Part shown: positions 8,420 to 16,903 of the stretch, in pieces
Position numbering within the stretch: position 1 is the stretch's first letter
How the letters are laid out: each line of letters opens with the position of its first letter
From: Labilithrix sp.
Lineage (GTDB): Bacteria > Myxococcota_A > Polyangia > Polyangiales > Polyangiaceae
Length of the DNA stretch: 64,000 bases
Assembly (NCBI GenBank): GCA_019637105.1
Contig: JAHBWF010000016.1
Coordinates: forward strand, 1-64,000
Direction: 5' to 3'
The notes under the pieces: generated by a model
Databases searched by the model: none
Told to the model about the DNA's origin: nothing
The model's input: only the letters and a program-made list of their open reading frames with translations
Position numbers and translations under genes: made by a program

Positions 8420-9295
8420 ATGCGCCCGGGCTCCAAGCCACCGCTCCCGCCGATCCGCTCGTTCGACGCGCTCGCGCGCGCCGGTGACGACGAGATCGAC
8501 GTCGCCGTCGGCGCGGCGCTCATCGCCAAGGACGTCTACGACGACCTCGACGTCGACGCGCTCCTCGGCCGGCTCGACGAGCTCGCCGGTCCGCTCCACG
8601 GTGGGGCCCTCGCCGGGCGCCCGCTCCGCGAACAGGTCGACGCGGTGAGCGCCCGCTTCCGCGACCTCGGCTTCCGCGGGAACGTCGAGGACTACTACGA
8701 CGCGAAGAACAGCCTGTTGCCCGACGTGCTCGAACGTCGCGTCGGGATCCCGATCACGCTCACGCTCGTCTGGTGCGAGATCGCGCGCCGCGCCGGGGTC
8801 CACGCGCGCGGCGTCGGCTTCCCCGGGCACTTCCTCGCGCGCGTGGACCACGTGGACGCGCCCGGCGGCGAGCTCGCCCTCGCGCCCGTCATCGTCGATC
8901 CCTTCGCGGGCGGCCGCGTCGTCGATGACGAAGACGCGCGCGCGCTGCTCGAGCGGACCCTCGGCGCCGGGGCGGTGCTCCACCCCTCGCTCTTCGCGCC
9001 TGCGACCGCGCGCGCCACGCTGGTGCGCATGCTGACGAACCTCAAGGCCGTCTGGGCCGGCCGCGGCGAGCACGCGAGGGCGTTCATCGCGATCGATCGC
9101 ATCGCGCTCTTCGAGCCGGACTCGGCGCGCGTGCTCCGCGAACGCGCCGGCGTGGCGCTCCGCCTCGGGATCCACGCGCTCGCGCGCACCGACCTCGCGC
9201 GCGTCCTCGAGCTCGAACCGAACGCGCCGGACGCCCCTGCGATCCAGGAGCGCCTGGCGACGCTCCGGAGCCGCCCGGCCGCCGCGCCGAACTGA
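8420..9295 (+). CDS. SirB1-family transglutaminase-like/TPR protein
   Basis: A 291-residue cytoplasmic protein of the SirB1 family (transglutaminase-like fold plus tetratricopeptide region). The family signature is visible around residues 105-140: DVLERRVGIPITLTLVWCEI with the conserved Cys, followed by GVGFPGHFLARVD. The C-terminal 90 residues form TPR-like helices. The ATG at 8420 has AGGAG six bases before it. SirB1 proteins are widespread but have no settled biochemical role; the transglutaminase-like Cys and His are retained here. It sits 60 bases downstream of the efflux adaptor on the same strand and may be co-transcribed, though no functional link is evident. Confidence 0.8.
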   Translation: MRPGSKPPLPPIRSFDALARAGDDEIDVAVGAALIAKDVYDDLDVDALLGRLDELAGPLHGGALAGRPLREQVDAVSARFRDLGFRGNVEDYYDAKNSLLPDVLERRVGIPITLTLVWCEIARRAGVHARGVGFPGHFLARVDHVDAPGGELALAPVIVDPFAGGRVVDDEDARALLERTLGAGAVLHPSLFAPATARATLVRMLTNLKAVWAGRGEHARAFIAIDRIALFEPDSARVLRERAGVALRLGIHALARTDLARVLELEPNAPDAPAIQERLATLRSRPAAAPN

Positions 9296-9344
9296 GGCCC
9301 GAAGTCGTCCGCGGAGACGGCCGCCGACGCCGACGACAAAAAGG

Positions 9345-9380
9345 AAGCGCCCCGACTGCGCGGAGGCAGGCGGGGCGCTT
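9345..9380 (-). terminator. Rho-independent terminator of the TRL-like lipoprotein gene
   Basis: A perfect 10-bp stem pairs 9345-9354 with 9371-9380 (AAGCGCCCCG/CGGGGCGCTT), extended by a CTGC/GCAG inner stem. On the minus strand it is followed by CCTTTTTG, and it lies 35 bases past the stop of the gene at 9415. It could also stop plus-strand transcription from the SirB1-like gene. Confidence 0.75.
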
Positions 9381-9414
9381 TCGTCATCTGCGCGTCAGCG
9401 CAGACGACACGGGA

Positions 9415-9753
9415 TCACTTGCCGTGAACCTCGGTGCAACCCTGGGTGTAGATGCCGAGGATGCTGGTGCCGTGGAACTCGACCGAGTGGACCTCGCTGA
9501 TGCCGCCGGCCTTCTTGGCCGCGTCGAGGGACGCGTCGCCGAACGCCGCCGCGCCGAGGATGCCGGTCGCACAGGCTTCGCCGCTCTTGTCGCCCGTCTT
9601 GCCGGGGCCCGAGGTCTCGTTGCGGTTGATGCCGTGCGGCACCTGGGTGCCCGTGTAGAGCGAACCGATCGGGTAGCCGTAGCCACCGCAGCCGATGAGG
9701 ATGAACGCCATCACGCCGCCAGCCGCAATCTTGAGCAAGTTCTTCGTCGACAT
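9415..9753 (-). CDS. TRL-like small lipoprotein
   Basis: A 112-residue envelope lipoprotein of the TRL-like family. The signal peptide MSTKNLLKIAAGGVMAFILI is followed by the lipobox Cys (LIGCGG). The mature part shows the family's conserved pattern: a short region with PHGINRNE, then KSGEACATGILG, a GDASLDAAKKAGGISEV block and a final ILGIYTQGCTEVHGK. The start has a strong ribosome binding site, GGGAGG, six bases upstream, unlike many leaderless genes here. A terminator follows the gene, so it is probably a monocistronic, well-expressed transcript. The biochemical role of the family is unknown; members are often multi-copy. Confidence 0.8.
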   Translation of the reverse strand: MSTKNLLKIAAGGVMAFILIGCGGYGYPIGSLYTGTQVPHGINRNETSGPGKTGDKSGEACATGILGAAAFGDASLDAAKKAGGISEVHSVEFHGTSILGIYTQGCTEVHGK

Positions 9754-9917
9754 CTGAGCCTCCCAGGAGGTTGTTGGTACTGCTTGGTTCTGAGTTCTTT
9801 ATCCGCAGCGCCAACCGCTCGCACGGAGTCGAAGTCTTCGAGCCCTTCGAAGTGAGGGCGTGAAATACACGACGACCACGCCAGAGATCAATCACCCATC
9901 TGCGGACTTGCCGCAGG

Positions 9918-10697
9918 TCACTGCGGTGATGGGCCCCCTGGGAATGGTGTCTTCGGCCGGGACTGATCGAGCCGGAGCCCGATCGTTACTCCCCGGATCA
10001 GATAATCCGGCCCGAACCAACGCCACAAGTATTCGGAGTGCGCTTTAATGTCCAGCCGAATTTTACCTACATGAATTCCGAAACCTGCGCTGACCCCGGG
10101 CGAGAGGAGCTGGACGCTCGGCTGCGCGTGCATGATGTCCGCGGTGAGGACACTTAGACGCAGTCGAACCTCGGGTTCGAAGGGTCCCAGCATCAGGCCG
10201 CCGCCCAGCTCCTGGTGAAAGATCGACCAGGCGAAGGACTTGTCGTCGACGACCCGGAGCAGCGTCTTCAGGTGCCCGACGAGGAAGAACGGCCCGCGCT
10301 GCGACGGCGTCGTGTAGACGGTGCCGAAGCCGATCTCACCGGCGAGCGGCGCGCCCCGCTCGAAGTTCCGGCGCTGCGTGATCGGCGTCTCGTCCTGGAC
10401 GCGGCGCGCCCAGATCGGGCCGACGTCGAGCTGCAGCGACACGATGGACTTGCGCGTGTCGAACAGCTTGACCGAGCGGTGGCTCTCGCGCGGAGCCTCG
10501 CCGCTCTCCGGCGAGTTCACGACGTCCGGCCGGCCCCACGACGGCCCCGAGGTCGCGCCGCCCGGGCTCGCTCCGCCGACGCCCATGTCCTGCGCGTCCG
10601 CCTGCCCTGCCCAGGCGATCGCGCCGGCGGTGAGGCCGGCGGACGCGAGGCGGGCGAGCGCGCGCCGCCCGCCGCGCGGAGACGCGAGGGCGCTCAT
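9918..10697 (-). CDS. Predicted outer-membrane beta-barrel protein
   Basis: A 259-residue exported protein. The N-terminus has an Arg-rich n-region and a hydrophobic stretch ending AWAGQADA-QDM, a likely signal peptidase I site. Residues 30-75 are a Gly/Pro/Ser linker. The rest alternates hydrophobic and polar residues in strands such as SIVSLQLDVGPIWARR, GEIGFGTVYTT and FFLVGHLKTLLRVV, and it ends in a strand with GLRL, as expected for a small outer-membrane barrel. I do not recognise a named family. The ATG overlaps the stop of the upstream amidase gene (ATGA), so translation is probably coupled. It is the last gene of a three-gene operon starting at 11961. Confidence 0.65.
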   Translation of the reverse strand: MSALASPRGGRRALARLASAGLTAGAIAWAGQADAQDMGVGGASPGGATSGPSWGRPDVVNSPESGEAPRESHRSVKLFDTRKSIVSLQLDVGPIWARRVQDETPITQRRNFERGAPLAGEIGFGTVYTTPSQRGPFFLVGHLKTLLRVVDDKSFAWSIFHQELGGGLMLGPFEPEVRLRLSVLTADIMHAQPSVQLLSPGVSAGFGIHVGKIRLDIKAHSEYLWRWFGPDYLIRGVTIGLRLDQSRPKTPFPGGPSPQ

Positions 10698-11677
10698 CGC
10701 CCCGCCACCGGCGACGGAGCAGGCGCCTCGGCCGGGAACGGACCGAAGGCGTCGGCCGCCAGCTTGCGGACCGCGGCGGCGATGCGCGGGTCGCCCGGCT
10801 CCGGCGGGTTCGGATCGCCGTCGAACAGGTGCCCCGCGCGCGAGGTGAACGCGCTGATCTCGGGGCGTACGTCGATGCGCCCGCTGCCGTCGACCGACAG
10901 CAAGAACCCCATGCGCTGATCCATCGTGAAGCGCCGGTGCAGCTCGCGCTTCGCCTCGAAGTACGACCACGCCGCGGTGCGCGTCGGGAACTGGCCGAGC
11001 GCGCCGACGTAGCGCGCCGGATCGGCGAAGCGCCCCGCCGGGAGCGCCTCTCCGGGCGGCACGCCGAGCCACTTCATGCCCTCGACGACCGAGGGGTTCG
11101 GGTTCGACTCCTCGGGGCGGATCGCCGGGCCGCCGGCGCTCTCGATCGCCATGGCGGCGAGCTCCGAGCAGAACAGCTTCGAGTGATCGTGGAAGTCGAA
11201 GTACGAGTCGAACTCGACGCCTTCGTCGTACTTCTGCCGCACGAACGCGGCGATCTTCTCGCCGTCGGCGCCCGCCGGCGGATCGTAGATCTCGGCGTAG
11301 AGGTTCGGCGCGACGTACTCGAACAGGCGCCGCCGGTACATCTTGCCGGTGACGTTGTCCATCAGCCGCTTCTTGAGCGGGAAGGTCTTCACCTCGCCGG
11401 TGACGTCGTAGACCCACGGCTCGCCGTCCTCGACGCTGATCACCGCGACGTGCGTGAAGGCATAGAACTTCTTCGGGATGAGGACGAAGACGTAGCTGGT
11501 CGCGTCGGGCGACTCGGTCAGGACGAGCTGCCCCGACTTGATCGAGAGGCCGTTGTAGGTCGGCTTGTGCGACTCGTCGGTCCGCGTGCCGAGGACGTGG
11601 ACCGGCGGGAGGCTCATGGTGCCGCACCCCGCGAGCGCCAGCGCCGTAAGCGCGACGAGCGCTCGGGCGATCTTCAC
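10694..11677 (-). CDS. YiiX-type permuted papain-like amidase lipoprotein
   Basis: A 327-residue lipoprotein resembling the permuted papain-like YiiX/YaeF (C92) branch of the NlpC/P60 superfamily, whose members cleave amide bonds in peptidoglycan or lipids. The signal peptide ends at LALAGC. The first catalytic element is the His in FYAFTHVAVI (about residue 68), followed by a VYDVTGEV strand. The Cys element is LFCSELAAMAIESAG (about residue 172), reversed in order relative to ordinary papain folds. The C-terminal 100 residues are an extra region ending in a Pro/Ala tail. The GTG start at 11677 has GGAGGT upstream and overlaps the stop of the preceding gene (GTGA). Its placement between a lipoprotein and an outer-membrane protein suggests periplasmic or outer-membrane work. 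The substrate is unknown. Confidence 0.72.
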   Translation of the reverse strand: MKIARALVALTALALAGCGTMSLPPVHVLGTRTDESHKPTYNGLSIKSGQLVLTESPDATSYVFVLIPKKFYAFTHVAVISVEDGEPWVYDVTGEVKTFPLKKRLMDNVTGKMYRRRLFEYVAPNLYAEIYDPPAGADGEKIAAFVRQKYDEGVEFDSYFDFHDHSKLFCSELAAMAIESAGGPAIRPEESNPNPSVVEGMKWLGVPPGEALPAGRFADPARYVGALGQFPTRTAAWSYFEAKRELHRRFTMDQRMGFLLSVDGSGRIDVRPEISAFTSRAGHLFDGDPNPPEPGDPRIAAAVRKLAADAFGPFPAEAPAPSPVAGR

Positions 11678-11961
11678 GAGACACCTCCGTCGGCTTCGGC
11701 CGCGGCCGGCGCGGGCTCGGGGTCGGCCGGCGCTGCGGCGTCGGCGTCGCTCGGAGGCGCCTCTTGCGCGGGTGCCGCCGCCGTGTCGGCCGCCTTCGGC
11801 GTCGGCGCGTCCTCGATCGGCGGCGCCGACCCGTGGCGGCCCGGGCGGTAGTTGGAGCGATCGTTCGCGCCAGGTCCGGCGAACTGTGCGCGCACGTTGT
11901 CGGGCACGTCGACGCACGCGGCGGCCGCGAGGAAAACGATCGCGAGTAAGCTGCGCCGCAT
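11674..11961 (-). CDS. Small Ala/Pro-rich lipoprotein, first gene of amidase operon
   Basis: A 95-residue lipoprotein: signal MRRSLLAIVFLAAAAC with the lipobox Cys at residue 16, a short VDVPDNVRAQFAGPGAND segment, and an Ala/Pro/Asp-rich disordered tail. No domain is recognisable. Its stop overlaps the GTG of the amidase gene, making it the lead gene of the operon. The upstream gap to the divergent gene at 12029 is under 70 bases, so both promoters must lie there. It may be an anchor or partner for the amidase; this is inference from coupling only. Confidence 0.65.
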   Translation of the reverse strand: MRRSLLAIVFLAAAACVDVPDNVRAQFAGPGANDRSNYRPGRHGSAPPIEDAPTPKAADTAAAPAQEAPPSDADAAAPADPEPAPAAAEADGGVS

Positions 11962-12028
11962 CGGCGCGGGGTTTACATCGAAAGATCCGCGGTTGGCTAC
12001 CGTCTTTTGGACTATGAAGGGGGACGGT

Positions 12029-12733
12029 ATGGCAGAGCTCCCGAGCCGCCGACGCCGCCGGCACGCGCTGGTCTTCGCCGTCGCTCTCGTCGTCGGCCTC
12101 GCTTCGCGCGGCGCCGGCGCGCAGCTCCACTGGGACGCGTCGGCTCAGATCGGCGCGATGAAGCGCGTGCTCGCCCAGCGCCATCGCGGTGCGGACGACG
12201 CGGGGTTCGGACCGACGGGTCAGCTCACCGGGCACCTCGCGCTCCTCCCGCTGATCCACGTCGGCGGCTACTTCGGCCACGACATCTCGCCGATGCCGAA
12301 CGACGCGTCCGCGCGGCAGATCACGTTCGGCGGCGCGCGCGTGAAGGGGGTCCTCCCCTGGCTCCGGGGCTCGACCCGCACGTGGGTCTTCGCCGGCTTC
12401 GGCTACGCCGGCGTGTACGCCCCGAGCTACGCGACGACCTTCGCGCTCGCCAAGAGCGACGGCACGACCGAGCGCCAGCCCGTGCGCGTCGCGGGGGCGG
12501 GCGGCGGCTTCTTCGAGGTGCCGTTCGGGATCGGTGCATCTTACAGGCTGTTCAAGCCCTGGGAGCTGTGCGCCGAGCTCGGCGGCCGGGTCGGCTTCGG
12601 GCACTCGGGGAGCGTCTACGAGCCGCCGGGCCCGGGCGTCGCGGTCCCCGGGGGGGCGAGCCAACGCGTGGCGCCGGCTGGGCTCGATCGCTTCGCGGTC
12701 GGGCTGACCGTCGGGGTCATGATCGACCTCTGA
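12029..12733 (+). CDS. Predicted outer-membrane protein
   Basis: A 234-residue exported protein. The n-region RRRRRHA and hydrophobic core lead to GAGA-QLHW, a probable cleavage site near residue 31. The mature chain shows amphipathic strands rich in Gly and aromatic residues (LIHVGGYFGHDIS, TWVFAGFGYAGVYAP, ELCAELGGRVGFG, FAVGLTVGVMIDL), ending in a barrel-like terminal strand. No named family is evident. The ATG at 12029 has a purine-rich AAGGGGGA upstream; an in-frame ATG at 12014 preceded by TACCGT ten bases upstream is a possible alternative. Divergent from the amidase operon, so it may belong to the same envelope function. Confidence 0.65.
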   Translation: MAELPSRRRRRHALVFAVALVVGLASRGAGAQLHWDASAQIGAMKRVLAQRHRGADDAGFGPTGQLTGHLALLPLIHVGGYFGHDISPMPNDASARQITFGGARVKGVLPWLRGSTRTWVFAGFGYAGVYAPSYATTFALAKSDGTTERQPVRVAGAGGGFFEVPFGIGASYRLFKPWELCAELGGRVGFGHSGSVYEPPGPGVAVPGGASQRVAPAGLDRFAVGLTVGVMIDL

Positions 12734-12764
12734 CGCGGGCCGTGGCAAAGGGCAACGGCCCGCG
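12734..12764 (+). terminator. GC-rich hairpin directly after a stop codon
   Basis: A perfect 10-bp stem (12734-12743 with 12755-12764) encloses an 11-base loop and begins immediately after the TGA at 12731-12733. No U-tract follows, so termination would be imperfect or Rho-assisted. Confidence 0.4.
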
Positions 12765-12920
12765 CCCCCCACCCGGGAGCCGGGGCGGCGGAGCCGAGCG
12801 GCCGGCCGACGGCTGTCTCTCTCTTCTCGAGCGCCGTCATGCTAGCTTAGCCTCGCTGTTCGCCGTCCAATCCTTCAGGTCCTGTCCGGCGTGAGCCCGC
12901 TAGCTTTGTGATCGTTTCCG

Positions 12921-14942
12921 ATGGCAGGCCCTGCTGACGAAAAGCCGAACGCACCAACGGCGACGCCCAAAGGGCTGGTGCGCGCGCCGGCGAGCGTTCG
13001 GCCGCCCGCGAAGCCGGGTCCGAAGAGCCTGATCGGCTCGACGATCAGCGAGCGCTACAAGATCGAGCGGCTCCTCGGCGAGGGCGGGATGGGGGCCGTT
13101 TACCAGGCGGAGCACACGCTCATGCGCAAGCGCATGGCGATCAAGGTGCTGCACCCGGAGATGACGCGCCTGCCCGAGGTCGTCGCGCGCTTCGAGCGCG
13201 AGGCGATGGCCGCGGCCCACATCGATCACCCGCACGTCGTCACGGCGACGGACTTCGGCAAGCTCGAGGACGGCTCGTTCTTCCTCGCGCTCGAGTTCGT
13301 CGAGGGCAAGAGCCTCCGCGAGGTGATCGCGCTCGGCCGGCTCGAGCTCGGCCGCGCGCTGCACATCGGCCGCCAGATCGCCGCCGCGCTCTCGCGCGCG
13401 CACGCGCTGAAGATCGTGCACCGCGATCTCAAGCCGGAGAACGTCATGCTCGTCGAGCGCGACGGCGATCCCGACTTCGTCAAGGTCCTCGACTTCGGGA
13501 TCGCGAAGGTCCAGATCGGCGAGCTCACCGCGGGCGACGTGAGCCAGGCGGGCCCGGGCCAGCCGGTGCTCACCCAGGCCGGGATGGTCTACGGCACGCC
13601 GGAGTACATGGCGCCCGAGCAGGCGCTCGGCCAGCCGGTCGACGCGCGCGCGGACCTCTACGCGCTCGGTTGCATCGTCTACGAGATGCTCTGCGGCGTT
13701 CGCCCGTTCGACGCCGAGAGCAAGGTGGCGCTCCTCGGCATGCAGGTCACCGCGCCGATGCCGCCGATGGCGACCAAGGCGCCCGACGCCAACGTCCCGC
13801 CCGAGGTCGAGGCGCTCGTGAAGCGCCTCCTCGCCAAGGAGGCCTCGGAGCGCCTCGGCGACGCGCGCGAGCTCATCGACGGCATCACCACGGTGATGAG
13901 CCAGCTCGCGGCGACGGGGAGGATCGACGCCGTCTACGCGCCTCCGCCCGCCTCGCGCCTCGGGACGAACCCGGGGATCATCAGCGGCATCGGCCCCGCG
14001 CCCGATCTCTCCGGGGTGAGCCCGACGGTCGCCGCGGCGGCCCCCTCCGTGCCGCCGAAGGCCGGCGAGGGCTTCCTCGCGGGCAAGGCGTGGATGATCG
14101 CCGCCGGCGGCGGACTGATCGGCATCCTCGTGCTCGTCGCGACGATCTTGATCGTGCTGAAGGGCGGCGAGCCGGCCGTGGACGGCGAGGCCGGCGTCTC
14201 CCCGCGCGAGGACGCGGGCGCGACGCTCGTGGCCCCGCCGCCGTCGACGGAGCAGAAGATCACCGAGGCGATCGGGCAGATCGACAACGGCAACTACGGC
14301 AGCGGCATCCGCGCGCTCGAGGGCCTCGGGCCCGAGGCGCAGGGCCGGGAGGACGTCCACCGCGCGCTCTTCACCGCGTACGGCAAGACCGGACGCCCCG
14401 CCGAGGCGATGCGCGAGGTCGGCCTCGTGCTGAAGGCGAACCCCGCGCTCGACCTGCTCGCGGCCGACAACATCGTCCTCCGGCAGGAGGTCCGGAACAC
14501 CGCGCTCCTCGAGGGGCAGCCCTCGGCGAGCAAGGCCGCGGTGGAGGAGGCCTGGAGCCTCCTCACCGGGCGGCTCGGTCACGTGGGCCTCGATGACCTC
14601 TACGACATCGCGTACGGCCGCTCGGGCATGGCCCCGGGCTACCACAAGGCGCGCGACCGCGCGCAGCGCGAGGTCGTGAAGGCGGACCGCGCGAAGATGA
14701 GCCCGGCGCTCGCCGTCACGGTCGATCTCCACGCCGCGGGCAACAACTGCGGCGCGGTGAAGGCGCTGCTCGAGCGGGCCGCCGAGAACGGCGACGAGCG
14801 CACGCTGGCCGTCCTCCGGCCGCTCACCGCCCCGCGCCTCCACGGCAGCGGTTGGAAGAAGCAGGACCTCCTCGGCTGCGTCCACGAGGGCTCGCTCAAC
14901 CGGACGATCGCCGAGCTCGAGGCGCGCCTCCGCAAGCGCTAG
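12921..14942 (+). CDS. Transmembrane serine/threonine protein kinase (PknB/Hanks type)
   Basis: A 673-residue signalling kinase. The catalytic domain spans about residues 45-315 and has every key motif: Gly loop GEGGMGAVY, invariant Lys in MAIKVLH (K75), catalytic loop HRDLKPEN (D169), DFG 191-193, and GTPEYMAPEQ near 225-234. It is an RD kinase, so activation-loop phosphorylation is likely. After a Pro/Ala linker a single membrane helix (about residues 390-413, GLIGILVLVATILIVL) leads to a roughly 255-residue C-terminal part outside the cytoplasm, made of TPR-like helices with no named domain. Two GCTAGCTT copies lie at 12841 and 12899; the second gives a TAGCTT hexamer 14 bases before the ATG. 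No cognate phosphatase is nearby. Confidence 0.95.
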   Translation: MAGPADEKPNAPTATPKGLVRAPASVRPPAKPGPKSLIGSTISERYKIERLLGEGGMGAVYQAEHTLMRKRMAIKVLHPEMTRLPEVVARFEREAMAAAHIDHPHVVTATDFGKLEDGSFFLALEFVEGKSLREVIALGRLELGRALHIGRQIAAALSRAHALKIVHRDLKPENVMLVERDGDPDFVKVLDFGIAKVQIGELTAGDVSQAGPGQPVLTQAGMVYGTPEYMAPEQALGQPVDARADLYALGCIVYEMLCGVRPFDAESKVALLGMQVTAPMPPMATKAPDANVPPEVEALVKRLLAKEASERLGDARELIDGITTVMSQLAATGRIDAVYAPPPASRLGTNPGIISGIGPAPDLSGVSPTVAAAAPSVPPKAGEGFLAGKAWMIAAGGGLIGILVLVATILIVLKGGEPAVDGEAGVSPREDAGATLVAPPPSTEQKITEAIGQIDNGNYGSGIRALEGLGPEAQGREDVHRALFTAYGKTGRPAEAMREVGLVLKANPALDLLAADNIVLRQEVRNTALLEGQPSASKAAVEEAWSLLTGRLGHVGLDDLYDIAYGRSGMAPGYHKARDRAQREVVKADRAKMSPALAVTVDLHAAGNNCGAVKALLERAAENGDERTLAVLRPLTAPRLHGSGWKKQDLLGCVHEGSLNRTIAELEARLRKR

Positions 14943-14970
14943 GCCGCGCGGCGTCGCACGCGAGGCGCCG

Positions 14971-15927
14971 TCAGAGCCCGAAGCGCGCCGGATCCTTCGC
15001 GACGAACGCGACGTACTCCTCGTTCGGGAGGCGCTCGTCGATCTCGCCCTTCGCGATCGCGTCCTCGAGCAGGCGCTTGATCTCGCCGATCTTGCGCGAC
15101 GGCGGGAGCCCGAACGCCTTCATCACGGCGTCGCCGACGCCGGACGGGAGCGGCGGGAGCTTCGCGTCCTCGGCGGCGAGCGCGCGGATGCGCGAGGCGA
15201 GCTCGTCGATCTGGCCGAGGCCCTTGCGCTTCTTCTCCGGCCGCTTGGTGGTGATGTCCGCGCGGGCGAGGCAGAGCAGGTCATCGAGGTGCGCGCCCAG
15301 CTCGCGCGCGAAGCGCCGCACCGCGCTGTCGGTCCAGCCCGGATCGTACTGGTTCGCGCGAAGGTGATGGAGCACGAGGAAGCGGACGGTGTCGCGGAGC
15401 GCCGGCTCCGGTGAGAACATGCCGAGGCGCCGCTCGAGCTTGTCGAACATGCGCGTGCCGACCTCGGCGTGACCGAGGAAGTGGACCTTGCCGTTCGGGT
15501 CGATCGAACGGGTCTTCACCTTGCCGATGTCGTGGAAGAGCGACGCCCAGCGGACCTCGAGGCGCGGCACGGCCTGACGGACGACCTGCTTCGTGTGCTT
15601 CCACACGTCCTTGTGCCGCCACTCGCCGTCTCCGAAGCCGACCATCGCGTGGACCTCGGGGAACACGGCCTCGAGGACGCGCGCGTCGAGCAGGACGTCG
15701 AGGCCGAGCTCCGGGTCCACGCCCATCACCACGCGATCGAGCTTCGCGCGCACGTCGACCGGGTGCAGCTTCAGGGCGCCGCGGACGTCGTCGACCGAGA
15801 GCGCCTGCACCATCTGGACGAGGCGGCCCTTCTCGGACGAGACGGCCGCGAGCTCGAGCGCGTCCATCACCCGGTCGACGCCGCTCGCGTCGGCGGAGGG
15901 AACAGCAGAGGGAACGTTGGAAGGCAT
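14971..15927 (-). CDS. HD-domain protein related to tRNA nucleotidyltransferases
   Basis: A 318-residue cytoplasmic protein built around an HD phosphohydrolase-type domain. It has the upstream His (HKDVWKHTKQVV), the HD doublet in ASLFHDIGKVKT, an HFLGHAEVG helix and a later LVLHHLR element. This arrangement is like the HD region of CCA-adding/poly(A) polymerase-type enzymes, but the N-terminal nucleotidyltransferase domain is missing, so it is not a CCA-adding enzyme by itself. I chose the ATG at 15927; an in-frame GTG at 15987 would add 20 residues of basic sequence. Activity on nucleotides is plausible but not shown. It is convergent with the kinase gene. Confidence 0.75.
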   Translation of the reverse strand: MPSNVPSAVPSADASGVDRVMDALELAAVSSEKGRLVQMVQALSVDDVRGALKLHPVDVRAKLDRVVMGVDPELGLDVLLDARVLEAVFPEVHAMVGFGDGEWRHKDVWKHTKQVVRQAVPRLEVRWASLFHDIGKVKTRSIDPNGKVHFLGHAEVGTRMFDKLERRLGMFSPEPALRDTVRFLVLHHLRANQYDPGWTDSAVRRFARELGAHLDDLLCLARADITTKRPEKKRKGLGQIDELASRIRALAAEDAKLPPLPSGVGDAVMKAFGLPPSRKIGEIKRLLEDAIAKGEIDERLPNEEYVAFVAKDPARFGL

Positions 15928-16206
15928 CTCGGACACCCGGAACTTCGGACGCGGGGAAGGGTCGCGCTCCTTAGCATGAGGCCGCACGCGCAGAAAAGCG
16001 CGCTCTCATACCTTTCGGCACACACAGGCCCCCTGTTCATAGCGCCCATGCTGCTTTCGCCGAGGTCGGCGCGGCGATTCCCCGTCACGCTCTCGTCCGG
16101 ATCCACGACGCCACCTCGTGCGACGCGCTCGGCTCGGCCCTTGAGACGGAAAGGTTGCGCGGGTTCATGTCGACATCCGGAAAGGCAGGGCTATTTCTCG
16201 GTCCTG

Positions 16207-16878
16207 ATGAAGCTCCGTTTCCTGTTCGGCTCTGCGGCGTCGCTCCTCGCTGTCATGGCGTGCGGCGGCGCGGACAGCAGCGATCTCTTCGGGTCACCGG
16301 ACAGCTCGCAGCTCGGGACGGATCCGAACGGCGGCTCGTCGGGCGACACCCCGGCGCCGGGCTCGGGCGGCGGCGACACGGGCTCGTCGGGCTCCTCGGG
16401 CTCCTCGGGCTCCAGCGGCTCGAGCGGGACGTCGAGCGGTGGATCGTCGAGCGGCGGGACGAAGGACGCGGGGCCGGACGCGCCGGCGCCGCCCCCGCCC
16501 CCGAACGGGAGCGTCTATTGCGGGCTCACCACGCCGGGGACGACCTGCGCGGCGGGCACCGAGGTCTGCTGCGGGTCCTGGAGCGCCGGCAAGCTCAGCT
16601 TCGCGTGCGAGCCTTCGGGCCTCGTCTCGTGCTTGGGCGGCCGCACGATCGAGTGCGACGACCAGACGGACTGCCCCTCGGGTCAGGTCTGCTGCGGCAG
16701 CCTCTCGAACAACGCGGGCTACACGTCGGTCACGTGCCGGTCGACGTGCAACGACACGCGGGGCTCCCGCGCGGTCCGCTTCTGCGATCCGAACGCGGCG
16801 GTCGACGAGTGCGCGGCGAGCGGCAGGACCTGCGGCGCGAGCCAGAGCTTGCCGGGCTACTTCGTCTGCCGGGACTGA
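16207..16878 (+). CDS. Cys-rich lipoprotein with Gly/Ser linker
   Basis: A 223-residue secreted lipoprotein. The signal MKLRFLFGSAASLLAVMA precedes Cys19. Residues 25-95 are a Gly/Ser/Thr low-complexity linker with repeated SSG units, then a Pro run. The mature C-terminal 125 residues hold about 18 Cys, in patterns such as TCAAGTEVCCG and DCPSGQVCCG, typical of small disulphide-rich modules common in myxobacterial surface lipoproteins. No catalytic signature is visible. The ATG at 16207 has AAAGGCAGG about 17 bases upstream and no closer ribosome site. The gene at 16904 follows on the same strand after 25 bases and may be co-transcribed. Confidence 0.7.
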   Translation: MKLRFLFGSAASLLAVMACGGADSSDLFGSPDSSQLGTDPNGGSSGDTPAPGSGGGDTGSSGSSGSSGSSGSSGTSSGGSSSGGTKDAGPDAPAPPPPPNGSVYCGLTTPGTTCAAGTEVCCGSWSAGKLSFACEPSGLVSCLGGRTIECDDQTDCPSGQVCCGSLSNNAGYTSVTCRSTCNDTRGSRAVRFCDPNAAVDECAASGRTCGASQSLPGYFVCRD

Positions 16879-16903
16879 CGCGCACCTCCACCGGGGGCGA
16901 GGC

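Noticed and set aside
9900-9916. Hairpin CTGCGG-N5-CCGCAG after the outer-membrane protein gene
   Set aside because: Only six base pairs and no U-tract on the minus strand; not a supported terminator.
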